64,000 nucleotides of DNA from Primulina eburnea (Eukaryota > Streptophyta > Magnoliopsida > Lamiales > Gesneriaceae): assembly GCF_022965805.1 (NCBI RefSeq), contig NC_133102.1:8750885-8814884 (forward strand), given 5' to 3'. Of this stretch, positions 30,770 to 42,989 are shown in pieces. The notes under the pieces were generated by a model. It made no database searches, was not told the origin of the DNA, and was given only the letters and a program-made list of their open reading frames with translations. Both the position numbers and the translations under genes were made by a program. Position 1 is the first letter of the stretch. Each line of letters begins with the position of its first letter.

Positions 30770-31900
30770 TGTCACGTCCCGAAACTGAGACGTGTCATCG
30801 ACGTTTTTTAGCAATTTAAAATAATATAACAACAAGCCACGCATTACCTGAAATAGCTAAAAGCCAGTTTATTACATAATTTTTACATTGCATAACACAA
30901 TTATGGAAGTGATAATGTAAAAGAAATAAAACTAAAACTGATGCTTGATATTCATGTCCCGAACTTGACCACCATCCCAAAACGTGTGTTGTTCATCTTT
31001 CTCTAATTGATCTTCGCCTTATCCGGGAAGGGAAGTAAGATGATGAGTGTTTGGGGGAAACACTCGGCATATGGGAGCCAACCACACACAAGAATATTGA
31101 AATATACATACAATATGAGTTCAAAGGTGAAAGATCGCATAACATATCAAAACAAGACACTGATATTCATCTCTTTATCCATAGTATACTGATCAGTCAC
31201 TAATTGTTAATCCTCTAAGGGGACGATGTCATATATCGGTTATTATAACACATCGTATCAAGAATGTCGGTATTTTAAAACACATAACAGATGAATCATA
31301 TGGAACGATACATGCACAAACCAAATGACGTGAAACGAGTAGTGTACGGTTAAGTTTTCAAAAACAGGAATGTCAGTATTTTAAAACAAATATACATAAG
31401 CCCACTTTAACTGAAAATTATCTTCAAAAAACGAGGGAAGGATGACTAAAAAGTCAAACATGAAAGCTGCTGGATTGCCTCGAACTTGGTTGTTTGCAAT
31501 GTTTCGAGATGGCCGAAACTTGGCTCCAAGATGCTGTTGAAATATTGTAATTCTCACTTCTCTTTTGAAATATAACACACTTTGATGCTTGAAAAATGCA
31601 TGGATTTGGTGATGTTTTGGTTGTGTTTCGCCTCAAACTTTGGCCACTACTTATAGGTGGAAATGATCAGCTGAATAGGCAGCTCCTACCACTCAATAAT
31701 GTATGTTAATGGACCTTAAGTTAGCTGTTACAACTCCTCCAAACCAGGTGCATATGTCCCATTTAAATTTTCGAATTTGAAGGCTGCATGCTTGTATTTT
31801 AAGACTGCTGAATAATGAGTCAAATGACCTTTAATCCTCTTTTATTCTACTATTACAACTTGACTAATTCAATTTAGAACAACAATGATTAAATAGAGAG
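30770..31900 (-). repeat. LTR (solo or fragment) of chromovirus type
   Basis: Starts TGTCACGTCCCGAAACTGAG, parallel to the LTR end TGTCACGCCCCGGGACGGGG at 61661. It carries the shared block TGATCAGTCACTAATTGTTA then CTCTAAGGGG (about 31190-31225) and ATAAGCCCACTTTAAC. No coding sequence follows, so it is a solo LTR or truncated copy. The right end is not defined. Confidence 0.5.
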
Positions 31901-32915
31901 AGCACATTTTGCACATTTATTCGAAATACATAGAATATTGCAAGACTGATTTGATTCGGGTTTTCACCGTTATCACATTCTAAAATCAAAGACCCTCTAT
32001 CTCTATAAATATTTAGGTATGTTGCGAGATAAATTTAAGTCATTCTCACACTTTCATTATTATTTTTCCCTTGATAACTCACAAGTTTTCATGCTCAATA
32101 TTCCATCTCTTACTTGATCGTAAAAGGGATTTCTCCAGAAAAACCTCCGAACCATATTTCATTTTTTTTGGACGCGAATTTACATTGATTATCCTACTTT
32201 TTGTTGACTACGAGATTCACTCCATGCCTCGTATACTGAATGGAGACGTATAACATCTTGGATAGAAAGACGATTTCATAACAATGCATTCAACCATATA
32301 TGAAGTGGCTCTCATTATCTCAGCCACGTGCAATACCAAAATTTTGTTCGACTCCACTCTGGCGATTCTACACCAAAAGGTGCCATTATTTTTTTTTCCC
32401 CATCAAATTCCTTCCCGTTAAATTTTGTTAAATTTGTCTCGATTCTACGATACAGTTGCCAGCTCTAAAATTTGTCGTATTTTTCCTTAATTATTAGGTT
32501 TCTTATCCCCTAAATTGTCAGGAGCATGCATAGTAACTATACGTAGACTCGGCCAGTCGCTCCAAATATGGGTCTACGAGAAGACGAACCTTCATAATTA
32601 AATTAAATCCGCACATGTTACCATAAGGATAGTATACCGACGCTACATCAAATAGTTCAATTTTTATTTGAATGTGTATGGTTCATATATTTTTATCAAC
32701 TCGATCTTATCAGAGATATACGGGAATATAGGATTTTTTTTTTTTTTTTTTTTGAAGAATCCAATCAAATTTACTATTATGATATGCTACGATATGGGCC
32801 AACCCGGTTCAATCCTGATCCACGTCCAGCTCTGTCGGATTCATCACTGCGGTCCACGTGGGCCCACATACACTTTTTTTTTAGTTTTATTTTTGCAAGA
32901 GAAAAAAAGGAGGCC
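31901..32915. other. Intergenic DNA
   Basis: No supported gene. A run of about 20 T lies at 32732-32753. Unremarkable ORFs only. Confidence 0.4.
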
Positions 32916-32918
32916 TAA

Positions 32919-33387
32919 GGCCATCCACAGTAGTAGATGTATTTTCTCCAAATATTTGTGGGTCTCATAATCCACATCATCAATCAAATATTTCACTACT
33001 CAAATATCTAACATTTCACAATCAAATATCTCACCAATCAAATATTTATGAGTCTCACTGTCACTTTAATTAATAGTTTATTTTCATTTAACTAAAATAA
33101 CTTACAATTTTATAAAAAATATTAAAAATATTTCTGAATGTTTTTGAATATTAAAAAGATATTAAAAATATTTTTGAATATTAAAAAAATATTTAAATAA
33201 TTATTAAAATTAGAAAGTTTAATTAAAAATATTTAAAAAATGAGAAAAAAAATATGAATAACCGGTTACAAATTTGTAACCGGTTATTCACTTTGCACAC
33301 AAAACAAGAGATCACAATAGTGAATATTTGGTGGTACCAAATATTTGGATGACATGGCACCCACAATACCCACTATTGTGGGTGCCC
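32919..33387. mobile_element. Harbinger/Tourist-type MITE with TAA target duplication
   Basis: The termini are GGCCATCCACAGTAG at the left and the near-complement CTATTGTGGGTGCCC at the right, flanked by TAA (32916-32918 and 33388-33390). That is the 3 bp duplication of PIF/Harbinger elements. The interior is AT-rich and non-coding, and carries a perfect 36 bp palindrome at 33255-33290. Confidence 0.75.
33255..33290. repeat. Perfect 36 bp palindrome
   Basis: The left half is TGAATAACCGGTTACAAA and the right half is its exact complement, meeting without a spacer at AAATTT. The sub-palindrome ACCGGT occurs in each arm. Confidence 0.95.
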
Positions 33388-33497
33388 TAAAAGTCATAGT
33401 TAGTTGCCGGGTGACACTAGCAAAGTACCTGAAACTCGTCGTTTTTTTTACTGGCGCGTGTGGACCCCATATGCTTACGTGTCGACCGTTGGAGAGA

Positions 33498-34594
33498 GGC
33501 TTTTTTAAAAAATATTATAAATTTAAAAAATCTTTATAAAAATATTGCAAATTGAGAACGTTTATAAAACTAGTACAATCCGTATTTCACTGCACCGGAT
33601 TCTAACAGCGACGGTTTAACACTTGTCGCCAATAGCGACGGTTTATTAAACCGTCGCAAATAGCTACGGTTATTAACCGTCACTGTAAGAATCCGGGGCA
33701 GCCTAGCACGGATTCTCCGTGCCCCCTTTCCTTTTTATTTTTTTTAAATAAGTCTGAATCCGGTGTAGTGAAATGCAGATTGTACTAGTTTTATAAACAC
33801 TTTCATTTTACAACATTTTTGTAATGTTTTATTTAATTTATAATATTTTTAAAAAAAGCCGACAAAATATTGCATGATATTACTGTAAATAATAATATTG
33901 ACGGCGTGCGATTAAAGTACTCCGTTAATGTCTAGACACAATTTTTTTTTTAAATCTTTTACTATTAACAACAGCGCATATAAACATGCACACTGTTAAT
34001 ACTACCATTAACGGCGTGTCTTTATTGTACGCTGCGAAAATTGCATATGTTATTAGCAGCATACATAAATGCATTTTGCGGATATTACTATCCGCAGCGT
34101 GCTTTTAATGCAGTGAAATACGGTGACGGAGTACATTAATCACACGTCGTCAATATTATTATTTATAGTAATATCATGCAATATTTTGTCGGCTTTTTTA
34201 AAAAATATTATAAATTAAATAAAACATTATAAAAATGTTGTAAAATGAAAGTGTTTGTAAAACTAGCACAATCCGCATTTCAGTGCATCGGATTCAGACT
34301 TATTTAAAAAAAAAAAAATTCACTGCACCGGATTCAGACTTATTTAAAAAAAAGAAGAAGGAAAGGGGGCACGGAGAATCCGTGCTAGACTGCACCGGAT
34401 TCTAAGAGCGACGGTTATTAACCGTCGCAAAAAGTGACGGATTAATAAACCGTCGCTAGTGGCGACGGGTGTAAAACCGTCGCTCTTAGTATCCGGTGCA
34501 GTGAAATACGGATTGTACTAGTTTTATAAACGATCTCAATTTGCAATATTTTTATAAAGATTTTTTAAATTTATAATATTTTAAAAAAAAAGCC
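33498..34594. mobile_element. Long-armed MULE-type MITE with 9 bp target duplication
   Basis: This 1,097 bp non-coding element has two arms of about 400-450 bases that are near-complements, both starting GGCTTTTTT(TT)AAAA. It is flanked by TTGGAGAGA on both sides (33489-33497 and 34595-34603), an exact 9 bp duplication as made by Mutator-like transposases. Each arm has blocks of GCGACGGTTTA/TAAACCGTCGC and a CACGGATTCTCCGTGCCCCC segment. A phrase of about 50 bases (TTCACTGCACCGGATTCAGA...) is tandemly repeated in the right arm. Confidence 0.85.
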
Positions 34595-34603
34595 TTGGAG
34601 AGA

Positions 34604-37350
34604 CACCAAACCCTAACCTCACCACCCTGTCACTCACGGGCAAAAGCGCACGGCCGTGGTGTGCCATGACACATTTGAATTGACATAATTGGCCTCTTCC
34701 AACTCTCGAATTTACGTAATGGTCCTCTCTATTATTTTGTATCAAGAAAATCTGGACGAAAAGGATATCACAAGTCAATTAGGATTGAAACTCTGTACAT
34801 TTTATTCTATTATACCTTCTACTACTGGAAAATAAAAGTTTTACTGTCTTTGCAAGAATTCTAACTCTACATAAAGTGTTTTTCGATTTCGATTAGAAAC
34901 TTGATACGTTTATTAACTCTAGTATAAGCACTTTTTTTTCGTTTGTCATAAGGTGGTGGTGCCTTTCAATTCAATCTCGGGTTTTAAAATGATATTTCGA
35001 TCCACAACGGAATCTGAGTTTTAGTATAACAGGGTATAATCAAAGCTTTAATGTTCCTAAAATTTTAGTAGGTTGAAATCATAAATATATAAAATTCTTT
35101 AGATATTTGATGTTCGATAAGAAAAAATGGATTAGTAGATTATATATCTAAAAAGTTCTAAAACGAGGTTTTTTTCAAACTGTTCCAAACGAACATGGAA
35201 GTTTTAATTGACACGGAGATCTTAAAAGAGACACTAGTGACCGAGGCACATATGTTGTATATGGAACATATTATTAAATATTTGAAATATTGTTTAATCA
35301 ATTTATAGAATGAATATCAGACATTTAAAATTCGATATGAATATTATAATTTGTGTGTTTATACATATTATTGTGTATAACAAAAAATCTATTTTTCTGT
35401 TAAACTTAATTTCAACACAAATGTAATAATATTATAGTAGAAAAAAATAAAGGTTTTTTTTTTTGTTGTTGAATAGGTGGGTAAAAAAGGAAAGAAATTT
35501 TGGTGTCATCCTCGAATAGTTTTTCTAATGCTCTCAGTTATTATAATATAGAATATATATGAAAATATGATATTATCCTTGATTTTATTTTTTGAGAAAT
35601 ATTTTTTAGAAATCATATGAGAAATTCTATATAGTCCCCAATTATTTTATATAAAAATATATAGAGTTTATTGTTTTAAATCAAAAAGCTTTCTTTCTTG
35701 AAAAGTTTTTGATGTGAGACGGGGTCGATCGGTCCAATTATCTTATTCTCTGCCTTGAGTTCGAGTTTCCGTAATCTTTTGATGTTAATTGTTACATAAT
35801 TGCTAAAATAATAATAATAAAAATAAATTTAAGTAAAATTTTTATTTTCAAACATTGTATGGAGACATCTTACAGATTATGTGTGGACCTTTAAATTTAG
35901 GATAAGACTGACAAAACCAAAAGAAACCACAGGCAAACCCAATAAATAACTTTTTTTAAAAAAAAAAAACCCAATAATTTTAAGAGATTATTTAATGTTT
36001 TCAGATTTTTTTAAAAAAAAAATTAAAAAGGAATTATATTTAAAATCTAAATATTCCAATCATATATCTATTTTCAATCTATTATTTAATCCAAAATGAG
36101 GGTTTCTTAACCGAAAATTTTTATATTTTTTCCTCTCTACTAACGTCGGGTACATAACACTTCCATCAAACGTATGTAAGATAACACGACATTATTATGC
36201 GTAATAATATGGTGCATGTATAGTAAGGATTATGGGATTAATGTGGTACTACACCACTCCACCAGACATACGTAACGCTTTAGATTCGTCGTTCATATTA
36301 AAGAATATTGACGCCAACCGATAATTAGTAGCGTACCCAATGGCAGAGTCACATATGCCGACTTTATAAATTTATTTATATATTAATATTTGATTAATTT
36401 GATATTAGTCAGTGTGATTCAATTTAAAAAACTTAAAGATTTCAGAATTTAAAATTATAGCCGAGTCTTCGTCATTGAACTTCTTCACAAAAAAGAGAAA
36501 AATCTTCTTAATGAAATGAAAAAAGAAGAAGAATATATTGTATATAATATTTATTTAAAATTAAAATTTTTGGAGATATATGTATTAATCCGAGATCCAA
36601 CAAATCTCCTTTGTCCATTTTTATGTAAACCTACATTTCCCAAAATTTGAGTCTCGTTGTATCAACAGTACTTACATTGTTTTGTAAGTATTTGGGAATA
36701 AATAAACGAAAGAGCAATGGTACCTAAAAAGCACTGTATTTATTTCCAATTTTTATTTTTCAAATTTAAAAAAAATCAAAGAAACAAATTTGTTGCCGAA
36801 TAGTTTTTTTTTTTTTTTTTTTCCAATTTTCTGGGAAAAAAAATGCTCATATAGAATATTTTAATGAAAAAACTGAAAGTTTAGTTTTGTATTTTGGCTT
36901 AATTTAACTTTTTATCCTCAAATTAATATAATTTCAATTTTAATGCAATAAGTTTGTTTCTTTATAGTTTTATTTATGGAGCATCATTTGTAGCGCTAAA
37001 TATTATAATGACATGACGTCGATTATTATTCACATGGTGAATGTCGTCGTACAATAATTGTTATCATGCTATGATAACAATTAAATCATAGTGCTTTAAG
37101 TTGTTATACGAATTAAAAAATTGGAAAAATTACGTCAACCCGCTCGATTTTTGCTATTTTCCCTATTTTAAACATCTTGTTCCCTACGATCTTCACGAAT
37201 ATCATCAATATAAAAAAAGAAACTAATAAAACATCGAACAAACGAAAGCTTATATAATTTTACACTTACAATGAAATGATATCTCCCCTAAAAAATAAAT
37301 AAACACATATTTTATCGGTTAAACCAATATTTAAAATCCAAATATTACGA
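34604..37350. other. AT-rich intergenic DNA
   Basis: A gene-empty stretch of 2.7 kb with many A/T homopolymers (for example T-runs at 36806-36823). I see no frame, RNA gene or element boundary that I can defend. Confidence 0.45.
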
Positions 37351-37351
37351 T

Positions 37352-37490
37352 AAAGTTTAGTATCACGTGTCTTGAATTATTTTTAATCCGATCATGGAAA
37401 AATATTATTTTTCAATGTAAGTATAGTTCGGGTTAACTCGTCGTAAAGATCCGTGATACCATCTCATAGAAGACCTACTCTTCATTTTTT
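37352..37490 (+). mobile_element. MITE family 1, degenerate copy 6
   Basis: Only parts remain: GATCATGGAAAAATATTATT, a TGTAAGTATAGTTCGGGTTA phrase, and a right end GTGATACCATCTCATAGAAG. The left palindrome is mostly lost. Confidence 0.55.
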
Positions 37491-38920
37491 TACTATCTCG
37501 GATTATTTCTTATTTAATTAATTTGAAATACAAAATTAAATAATTACAAGTATATATTATATTATCGCAAAAATATGTGTCGCTTATCCAGAAGTTGGAA
37601 TGGTAATCCAAATATAATAAATGGATTGGGTCGCAAAGCGTGCATATTATTAGTGCTTATTCTGACGTGCATGATTAAATTTTACTTAAAATGATAATTT
37701 TGAATTTAAAAGGAGTCTTTGTTGATATAATTGGTAATTATTCGAATTTAATGCAAATCAATATTTTTTTTTTTTGCATGTATAATACACTGAAAAAATT
37801 TAGTTTTTTGTTTCCTATTTAAATGCCAGGAAATAAAAATTTATTAAAATCAGGTAAACCTCGTATATTCGTAGTCGATGAAGGACGATAATTATTGATG
37901 ATTGGTGTATGGCTACGTTAAATTGGTCTATAAGTACGTTATTTAGGGTTCCATGAGACAGTAAATTTGTTTAAAACATGGTATTTGGAGTTGTGACAGA
38001 GATTCATGAAGAATTGATTAAAGAATATAAGTACAAAATATTAAAATAAAATTATTTTTTCACATATATATAAGTTCTTTCACCATTAAATAACTGCTCA
38101 AACATTGTGATGACCATCTTATCTTAGGAAAATATATTTGAATGAATTATAATGAGATACAATGGACTCTTATAGTAACTGAGTTTAATCAATTTCGTAA
38201 AGATATAGAGACTTGTTCTAAGGACATGTTATACTCGTGTTTGTGCAGGTATGAGCGTGAGACGTGACAAACCTGCTTAAAATTCGATGATCTTGTTTGT
38301 ATTTGCTCGTGAACCAAATCAAGTACTCCATTAGCTAAATGAATGGGTAGAAATGGAAAAATTATGTTCCTAAATATGAATCAGAAAAATTTATAAAATT
38401 GACTGAAATCTGATTTATTTACACTCTAATAAACAATCATAGAATGGAATTCATATCTTTAAATATTTAAATTGTTGTATAAAATTGACCAAAGTCAAAA
38501 TACTGCATGATGATGTGATATTAGACACGTCAACAATGTACATTGTCGCGTTAGAGTCACATCACCACTTCATTGAAAAGAAACTAAATGGGAAAAAAAT
38601 ACAAATGTTTAACTAAAATTGTGACTTGACCGACAACTTTACCAAACAAAAAAATATGTTAATTACAGAACAAAAATGTATTTTCAGTATCCCATCTCAT
38701 AGTGAGTCTGGCTTTAGATCATTAGATGGATAATGATAAATTTGTGCGAAAATATCAATAATTGGATAGCATTTTTATTATTATTTTAGAGAAAACCGAG
38801 GCATACACAATGTTGGCACAAAGAATACTGACATTTCATCATTTCAAATGTTTTGAGAGAATTATCGAAATTAGACACGATCCACAAATTTTAAAAAAAT
38901 CAAGTTTGAATTTGGGGTTT
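37491..38920. other. AT-rich intergenic DNA
   Basis: No gene or RNA is supported. The frame at 38762 runs into low-complexity sequence and is not accepted. Confidence 0.4.
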
Positions 38921-38924
38921 TCAG

Positions 38925-39343
38925 GTTTGAGTCAGAACAGATTGGACCCGATAGCTGACCCGAAAAAAATGATCGGATTGGTCGGGTTGACCCGAGTTGA
39001 CCCAAAAATTTTAATTTTTTTAAAAAAATATAATTAATAAATATTGTCTACATTTTTATATATTATATGTCTGAAAAAATATTTATTGTATATTTATATC
39101 ATAAATTTTCATTATTTAATATTTATTTTGAAATTTTTTTTATTTTTTAAACAATTGTTTATTTGATTTAGTAAATATACTTTATTTTTCTATAATTAAA
39201 CTTTCAAATTTAAATCATATATATGACGAAAATTTTATTATTATGTGTTTAAATTAAAATATTATTTTTTAATTTATTTTTAAAAAATTTTAAAAAATTC
39301 AAAATCGAGTTAATCGGGTTGACAGTTTTCGGGTTGGCTCGAG
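38925..39343. repeat. Decayed repeat with GGGTTGACCCGAGTTGACCC phrases
   Basis: Both ends carry GGGTTG(A/G)C(C)CGAGTT-type phrases (38978-39003 and 39318-39343) around an AT-rich core. They resemble the subterminal repeats of hAT-type MITEs found elsewhere in the window, but no target duplication or clear terminus is visible. Confidence 0.35.

Positions 39344-39418
<75 letters not shown>
39344..39418. repeat. (AT)n microsatellite
   Basis: About 74 bases of nearly pure AT dinucleotide, expanding from the end of the preceding repeat. Confidence 0.95.
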
Positions 39419-39420
<2 letters not shown>

Positions 39421-39719
39421 ACTCATACCATAATAATTTTTAAATAAAAAAGATTTTAATTTAGTATAATAGAAATTGAGATATCATAACGTACAAAACA
39501 TTCTTCTTATTTGTTTTTCTCTTAAAACAAGAACCAAAACATAACATAACAAACCATTGAGATAAAACCAGAACAGATATTACAATGTCACACATAAATC
39601 TTAGTTCATTCAATTGTATGCAGACAACATATGTAACTCTAATATGATCTAATCCCTTCTTCCTAACTCCCTATTATTACACACACACCTTATTCCTCCA
39701 TTTCTTCATCAGATTTTCT

Positions 39720-40912
39720 TCAGTAGCTCCAAATGCAATCGATATCCTGTGCTCCAACTGGAGCAGACGGAGCTTCTTGATCTCCGAATGATTTCTTCCC
39801 CAGTTCGAGGTTCGACGGGACCAGAGAGTTTTCTTGGGGTAAACTCGGCATTTCTTTGCCAACATTCTGCCTATAATTCCCAAGCAAGCTCCTTAAAATC
39901 GATGGATCCTGAAACGGGATCGATCCAGGGATTTGGAACCCCATTCCCCCTTGAATGGTATGGAGTTGTCCCCAAGAGAAAGAATCCACGGGATTGTTGA
40001 AAGGATTTGCGAAACTTTCTTGGCCTTTCTGGGAGACAATTGGATTGGAGAAGCAGTGCACGTGGTTCGATTCCGATTCGACGAGCTTTATGTTATCGTG
40101 GAACGGCGAAGGATCCGTCAATGGTGGCAGAGTGGAAGGAGGCGAATCGTCCCCTTTCGGATTCATTCTCATTAGGCCTGATATATGGACCTTTTTCCCA
40201 CCAGAAGTCTTGTGGAAAACACGGCTAATCACCCAGTCGTTCTGTAAAACGATACGAGCACAAACCTTTAACGATCCAATCAAAAAGTAATGCAAAAATG
40301 AAGAGGAAAACAGGGGAGGCACGATTCTTTTACCTTAGCAGATTTTGGAAAGTTATCAAAGGATAGTTTTCCCTCCAATCTATACTCATGAGTAACCCAA
40401 TTGGATTTTTCTCCTCTAGGGGCTCTTCCCTTGTAGAAAACCAAAGTCTTTTTCATCCCCACTAGCGTCTTCCCCCTGAAAATCTCCTTATCTTTTCCGG
40501 TAGCTTTCCAGTAACCGGCAACCGTAGCCCGGTTCGTTCTCAATCCAGTTGGGTACTTCTTGTCCCTCACGCAGAAAAAGTACCATTCCTTCTCACCCAG
40601 TTTTGCTCTCCCTTCACGAGAAAACATAAGAAAAGTCACATAATCAGTATACTTAAAAGACATGAAACGAAAAATATCAGCGCGGAAATTTATAAAGAAA
40701 TGGAAAATCCTTCGAGCTTCGTTACATGGCAATTCCCATGGCTCAATTTTGTTCATGTCAACATCACCAATAGCTATACATGAGAAACTGCCGTCGATAA
40801 CTTTCTTGGACAAATAGTGAGTGATCAACTCTTCATCCGTCGGATGGAATCGAAATCCCGGAGGCAGTTCCATCTGATCATCCCTCTTGACAAATCGATA
40901 ATCGTTTTCCAT
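39720..40912 (-). CDS. NAC transcription factor, NAC100/ORE1-type, three exons
   Basis: Exons are 40912-40726, 40611-40334 (donor AAG/GTAAAA) and 40241-39720 (acceptor TTTTACAG), giving 328 residues in phase. The N-terminal NAC domain has all subdomains: [79 protein letters not shown], and [17 protein letters not shown]. Residues about 165-328 form a variable C-terminal region ending DIDCIWSY, as in the NAC100/NAC080 subgroup. These nuclear factors regulate organ boundaries, lateral roots and leaf senescence. A miR164-like site lies in exon 3, which fits that subgroup. Intron 1 is 114 bases, in frame and free of stops. Gene appears intact. Confidence 0.92.
40046..40066 (-). promoter_or_regulatory. 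miR164 target site in NAC exon 3
   Basis: The plus strand has TGGAGAAGCAGTGCACGTGG at this place, which equals the plant miR164 sequence at 18 of 21 positions; the differences are at positions 12, 20 and 21. The transcript is the complement, so it should pair with miR164. The site lies after the NAC domain, where known miR164-regulated NAC genes carry it. Confidence 0.75.
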
Positions 40913-41439
40913 GGATTCAAATCAATGTCTCTTGACAAAAGAAACGATTTTTATAGAAGTTTTCCACTTCGTAAATGGCAAGAATCAACTTTTCTTTCGA
41001 AGGGATGGATTCCCAGATCAAGAAAGGACTTTAAAAAAGAAGTAGTTATGATAAAGTGATCAAGAAATGGGAAAAACACAGAAAATTTGAGAAAGAAGCC
41101 ATTGAAACTAAGGTCCAAAGCAAGAATTCAAGAAAAAAAGAAAAAAATAAATAAGAGCACGAGGAAGAGAGGAGGGGCTAATAAATATTACAAGAGATAC
41201 GTGAATTTTAAGCAACTGGGATGTTATTTCCAGCCTTATTTAACCCTCTCCTAGTTTAAGTTCATCGTTACTTTAAATTTGACTAAATGCAACCCATTTG
41301 AAAAAATGAACATTATTACTCAATAAATGTGAGTTCACATTCAATTCTTGTTTTTGATACTCAAGGTGTGAAAATACTTTAGGTCATTGGTAATCATTTT
41401 ATGCCGATTGATGATGTAAATATATTCTATTTTGTCGAC
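40913..41439. other. 5' flank of the NAC gene
   Basis: Presumed promoter and leader. A TTAAATAAGG box on the minus strand at about 41236-41245 is a weak TATA candidate. Nothing else is supported. Confidence 0.35.
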
Positions 41440-41625
41440 TGAGTATGTCTCTTGTGAGACGGTGTCACGAATCTTTATCTGTGAGACGAGTCAACCCTAC
41501 CGATATTCACAATAAAAAATAATACTTTTAGCATAAAAAGTAATATTTTTTATGGATGACCCAAATAAGAGTTCCGTCTCACAAAATACGACCGTGAGAT
41601 CGTATCAGACAAGTTTTTGCCTTAT
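41440..41625 (-). mobile_element. MITE family 1, copy 7
   Basis: A well-preserved reverse copy upstream of the NAC gene, with termini GTCTCTTGTGAGACGGTGTC and CGTATCAGACAAGTTTTTGCC, and interior phrases intact. Confidence 0.8.
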
Positions 41626-41635
41626 CGATTAATAT

Positions 41636-41770
41636 GTACACAAGACAGTCTCACGCATCTTTCTCCGTAAAATAAGTCAACACCGCCCCATATCTAAAAC
41701 AATAAGTAATACTTATTACATAAAAATGATGTTTTTTTTATAGATGACTCAAATAAAAGATTCATTTTTC
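41636..41770 (-). mobile_element. MITE family 1, partial copy 8
   Basis: It starts ACACAAGACAGTCTCACGCA and keeps AATAAGTAATACTTATTACA and GATGACTCAAATAAAAGATT, but lacks the far terminus. It lies ten bases from copy 7 in the same orientation. Confidence 0.6.
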
Positions 41771-42249
41771 TGTGTATCGAACATATACTCAAGCGGGGTA
41801 AAGTAAATAACCAAATGATGGTGTCATGGTATTATCAAGAAAATGACCGTATCATCCATAATCTGAAAAGCTCAAAAAATATAGAAACGTAATTAAAAAA
41901 TATAATTTTGCTATGCTCACAAAAATTAACCTCCTTAGACTATGGTTGTTTAGAGGACGAAAATCTTTTTATTTTATTTTTACTTAAACAAAATGAGCTA
42001 AATTAATTTAATTGGTGCAATAATGGTCACCAAATTTATTTCCCATCCACCTAGTTCATTCATTAAAATGGAATGATCACAAATCCTAGTTATATGTATG
42101 TTAGCATAGGTATATTAATAATAATGGTAATAATAATAATAATAACTACGATAAATTTAGAGAATTTATCATGATTTAATCAACATTTTGAAGTATGACC
42201 AACTTAATTAGTTTTAATATGTCGTCGCATATTTAGGAGATACTTAATG
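41771..42249. other. AT-rich intergenic DNA
   Basis: No feature beyond a short AAT trinucleotide run near 42118-42145. Confidence 0.4.
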
Positions 42250-42428
42250 ACAAAAACTTGTGTGAGACGGTCTCACGGGTCGTATTTTGTGAAACATATA
42301 TTTTATTTGGGTCATCCATGAAAAAATATTACTTTTTATGCTAAGAGTAGTACTTTTTATTGTGAATATCAGTAGGATTGATCTGTCTCATAGATAAAGA
42401 ATCGTGAGAATCACAAGAGACCTATTCA
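42250..42428 (+). mobile_element. MITE family 1, copy 9
   Basis: The left end CAAAAACTTGTGTGAGACGG is perfect to the family pattern. The right end has lost part of its palindrome (CGTGAGAATCACAAGAGACC). Confidence 0.8.
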
Positions 42429-42856
42429 TACTTAATTTTTTAAAATATTGATATACTCGTAATAGAATACTATTTTGAAAAAAAATTAGAATAAAGAATA
42501 TCGAATCTATTTATATATAAAAACTATACCGCATAATTACTATTTAATATTAGATATGATATATGGGTCGGTCGACCTGAATTTAGATATCATTTAATAA
42601 ATATTTTTTGTGTGATTTTAGTTTAAAACACTTAAAATATTTTAATTTAATTAGGTTTTTTTAATATGTAAAAATGTTGAACAGCCCAAAAAATTGAAAT
42701 ATAATGTTCAAATTTAATAAGGTTTAAGTTGTTACCTAAAGCAATCCAAGTTGTATTATAGAAGTCATTAATGTAGGTTTCAAGAATATTGAATTTCTTA
42801 AAGAATTATTTGAATTTTAGCTTTTAATTATAATACCTTTGACATAATTCAATGTA

Positions 42857-42867
42857 TCGATAAAAAC

Positions 42868-42953
<86 letters not shown>

Positions 42954-42983
42954 GTATATATCACAAATACGTTTTTATCGTAT
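42857..42983. repeat. (AT)n tract enclosed by an inverted repeat
   Basis: About 80 bases of AT dinucleotide lie between CGATAAAAACGTAT (about 42857-42870) and its exact complement ATACGTTTTTATCG (about 42967-42980). The unit could fold into one long hairpin. The 76-codon frame across it is an artefact of the repeat. Confidence 0.85.
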
Positions 42984-42989
42984 ATATAT

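Noticed and set aside
39720..40322. A separate gene for the NAC C-terminal frame
   Set aside because: Its first 27 codons are intron; from 40241 it continues the NAC domain (NDWVISRVF) in phase with exon 2.
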